Source: Haloterrigena salifodinae
GTDB lineage: Archaea > Halobacteriota > Halobacteria > Halobacteriales > Natrialbaceae
Assembly (NCBI RefSeq): GCF_003977755.1
Contig: NZ_RQWN01000001.1
Coordinates: forward strand, 574,995-638,994
Direction of reading: 5' to 3'
Length of the DNA stretch: 64,000 bases
Each line of letters starts with the position of its first letter. The stretch's first letter is position 1. Position numbers and translations under genes: made by a program. This document shows, piece after piece, positions 62,415 to 64,000 of the stretch. Below the pieces are notes generated by a model. The model saw nothing but the letters and a program-made list of their open reading frames with translations. It was not told the origin of the DNA and did not search any database.

Positions 62415-63647
62415 TCATTCCTCGAAGGGCGATTTGGTCGCTTCGGGTTCGAACCCGTCGAGGCTGATGATGTTCTCGCGACCGACCCGGAGTTTGCTGA
62501 TCGTGCCGTCCTCTTCCATATCGGAGAGGAGCATGCTGACCTTGGATTTCGACCAGCCCGTCTCCTCGACGATGTTGACCTGCTTCATGCGGCCGCCGTT
62601 CTCGCGGATGAGTTTGACGACACGGTCCTCGTCAGTGAGCAGCTCTTCGTCGGTGAGCGGATCGGGCTCCGATTGGGTCTCTTGTACCGACGGCTCGTCG
62701 TCGGCATCGCGCTCGGCCACGCCGGCCGTCGCGGCTGCCGCCGCCGGGGCCGACGAGGCAGACGCCTCGGAATCGTCCGGCTCCGCGACTGCGTCCGGCG
62801 TCGGGCCGTCGCCGTCGTCGTCGGTCCGTCGGCGGTGATACCAGACGGCGCCGACGATGACGGCCAACGCGAGGAGGCCGGCCGCGGCGAGTTGCCACGT
62901 CACGGCGCTCCCTTCGGCGACGCCGTCCCGTACGAACACCGTTCGCGGTTGCCCGTCGAGAAACTGCTGCTCGCCGCTCCAGCGGACCGTGTCCGTGTTC
63001 TCGAGCGAGTTTCCGGCGTACTGAGCGTCGGCTTCGGGATCGACGCGATCGAAGGTGAGACCGTCGCCGGCCTCGACCTCGATTACCTGATCATCCGCGA
63101 TGTAGAGGTCTTCGAAGACGTCGCCGACGGTAACGGTCCCGTCGTCGACGCGGGCGAACCCTTCCCAGGTGAACGACATTTCGACGATGCCGTGCGTTGT
63201 GCCCAACTGCTCTTCGACTCTCGCGGAGCGTCGGAAGTTCGTCGCTTCCATCTCGCGGTCGGTCTGCTCGGCGCCGCTGGCCGCCATGGCCTTCGAGGAG
63301 TTGACAAACCGCTGGTAGAGATCCGTCTCTTCGGACTCGAACTCCTCGGCGAACTCCTCGAACGCGTCCTGTTCTTCGGACGCGTTCTCGCCCTCGAACC
63401 GCCGTTCGTGGCGGATCGTCCACGTCGCGCTCCCGTTCTGGTGGACGGTGATCTCGAACGTCGTCTGATCGAAGTCCTGAGACTGAGCGATCGCGGGCTG
63501 TGACTGCGTCTCCGTCGGCGCGGTCGACTGTGCGTACGGCGACGGGTCGCTCGTGGCACCCGTCCCAGCCATCGCCGTCGGGACGCCGAGACCGGCGACA
63601 CAGAGCACGACGAGAACGACGGCGACGACGGAGACCGGCCGGTTCAT
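62415..63647 (-). CDS. Membrane-anchored winged-helix regulator
   Basis: 410 aa. A signal peptide (residues 7-27), an extracellular domain to about 265 (FEITVHQNGSATWTIRHERRF and on), one membrane helix (about 268-288; WQLAAAGLLALAVIVGAVWY), an acidic/Ala linker, then a C-terminal winged helix (ENGGRMKQVNIVEETGWSKSKVSMLLSDMEEDG). It could sense an outside signal and act on DNA directly, a one-component design frequent in haloarchaea. A T-rich element (CTAAAAAT on the plus strand, 63671-63678) lies about 28 nt upstream. Target unknown. Confidence 0.82.
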   Translation of the reverse strand: MNRPVSVVAVVLVVLCVAGLGVPTAMAGTGATSDPSPYAQSTAPTETQSQPAIAQSQDFDQTTFEITVHQNGSATWTIRHERRFEGENASEEQDAFEEFAEEFESEETDLYQRFVNSSKAMAASGAEQTDREMEATNFRRSARVEEQLGTTHGIVEMSFTWEGFARVDDGTVTVGDVFEDLYIADDQVIEVEAGDGLTFDRVDPEADAQYAGNSLENTDTVRWSGEQQFLDGQPRTVFVRDGVAEGSAVTWQLAAAGLLALAVIVGAVWYHRRRTDDDGDGPTPDAVAEPDDSEASASSAPAAAAATAGVAERDADDEPSVQETQSEPDPLTDEELLTDEDRVVKLIRENGGRMKQVNIVEETGWSKSKVSMLLSDMEEDGTISKLRVGRENIISLDGFEPEATKSPFEE

Positions 63648-63858
63648 TCGTCTACCACTACGTGCCGCAGCTAAAAATCCTTGTGAATACGAGACTCTCG
63701 AGGCGACCGGCCGACATTCGAGTCGAGAGCCGATACCGTTCGGCTACAGACCCAAAATCGCACTCTGAGAGGGGATGAATCGGTGACGCACAGCGCTCGA
63801 GACCGACGCGTGTCGGGATGTCGATACGTACAAACGGGTCGACGGCGTATCGGCGGCT

Positions 63859-64000
63859 ATGATCGCCAATCTCGCACAGGGCGTCCAGGCGTTTACGAGC
63901 AACGTCTTTCTCGTCGACGGCGAGCGGACCGTGTTGGTCGACGCGGGAGCGAACTTCGACGTCGTCGCGGCCGTCCGGGAACGGGTCGACGACCTCGACG
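63859..64000 (+). CDS. Metallo-beta-lactamase-fold protein, 5' part
   Basis: The first 47 codons of a gene cut by the window edge. MIANLAQGVQAFTSNVFLVD then GERTVLVDAGANFDVVA is the N-terminal strand pair of MBL-fold hydrolases, including the LVDAG of motif 1. The HxHxDH motif lies beyond the edge, so the subfamily cannot be told. Confidence 0.75.
   Translation, partial: MIANLAQGVQAFTSNVFLVDGERTVLVDAGANFDVVAAVRERVDDLD

Overview
The window is chromosomal DNA of a haloarchaeon. The evidence is the high GC content, the acidic predicted proteins, twin-arginine (TAT) signals on almost every secreted protein, TATA boxes 26-31 nt upstream of start codons (leaderless transcripts), ribosomal protein S8e, a TFB-like protein and archaea-specific families such as DacZ. 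A Natrialba/Natrinema/Haloterrigena-type organism is my best guess, but rank below class is inference. There is no rRNA, CRISPR array, transposase or integrase.

Layout. 1-16 kb is housekeeping: the edge of a probable polyhydroxyalkanoate locus (divergent partial gene and a MaoC hydratase), a phosphohexomutase, cytidine deaminase, uridine phosphorylase, the c-di-AMP cyclase DacZ followed by a mechanosensitive channel, tRNA-Leu, CoaD, a malic enzyme/phosphotransacetylase hybrid, a beta-helix protein apparently cut off from its lipoprotein signal peptide, a beta-propeller lipoprotein, S8e and an aldo/keto reductase. 16-26.5 kb is the phosphate region: an AbrB-PhoU regulator, pstB, pstS-pstC-pstA-pstB and phoU, interrupted by a DUF457 membrane protein and a GAF-PAS histidine kinase. 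26.5-36.7 kb holds a bactofilin-like protein, tRNA-Ser with a long trailing repeat array, a multi-cluster Fe-S protein, (R)-citramalate synthase, a DUF192 protein, a TAT-secreted protein, a Cys/His-rich protein and PEP carboxylase.

36.7-61.6 kb looks like a surface-polysaccharide region. It contains a GT2 glycosyltransferase, a DUF354 protein and a polysaccharide deacetylase-like protein in one overlapping operon, three related TAT-secreted polysaccharide-lyase-like proteins (one with four copies of an accessory module), two FemAB/GNAT-like transferases, a large multi-pass membrane protein, a Wzx-type flippase, another GNAT protein, a DUF1616 protein, a Cache-HAMP histidine kinase, a GH5-like lipoprotein whose acid/base glutamate appears to be missing, and a duplicated WHy/LEA14 protein. 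The window ends with tRNA-Glu, a membrane-anchored winged-helix regulator and the start of a metallo-beta-lactamase-fold gene.

The most unusual signal is shared by all three tRNA genes (Leu, Ser, Glu). Each is followed on its 3' side by a hairpin with a variable stem, then by a nested palindrome whose outer arms are the T-arm of that same tRNA, inverted and then direct, ending in a copy of the tRNA 3' end. The cores between the arms fall into two types that are shared between different tRNAs. Hairpins with related loop words also occur elsewhere, including one inside the coding sequence of a histidine kinase.
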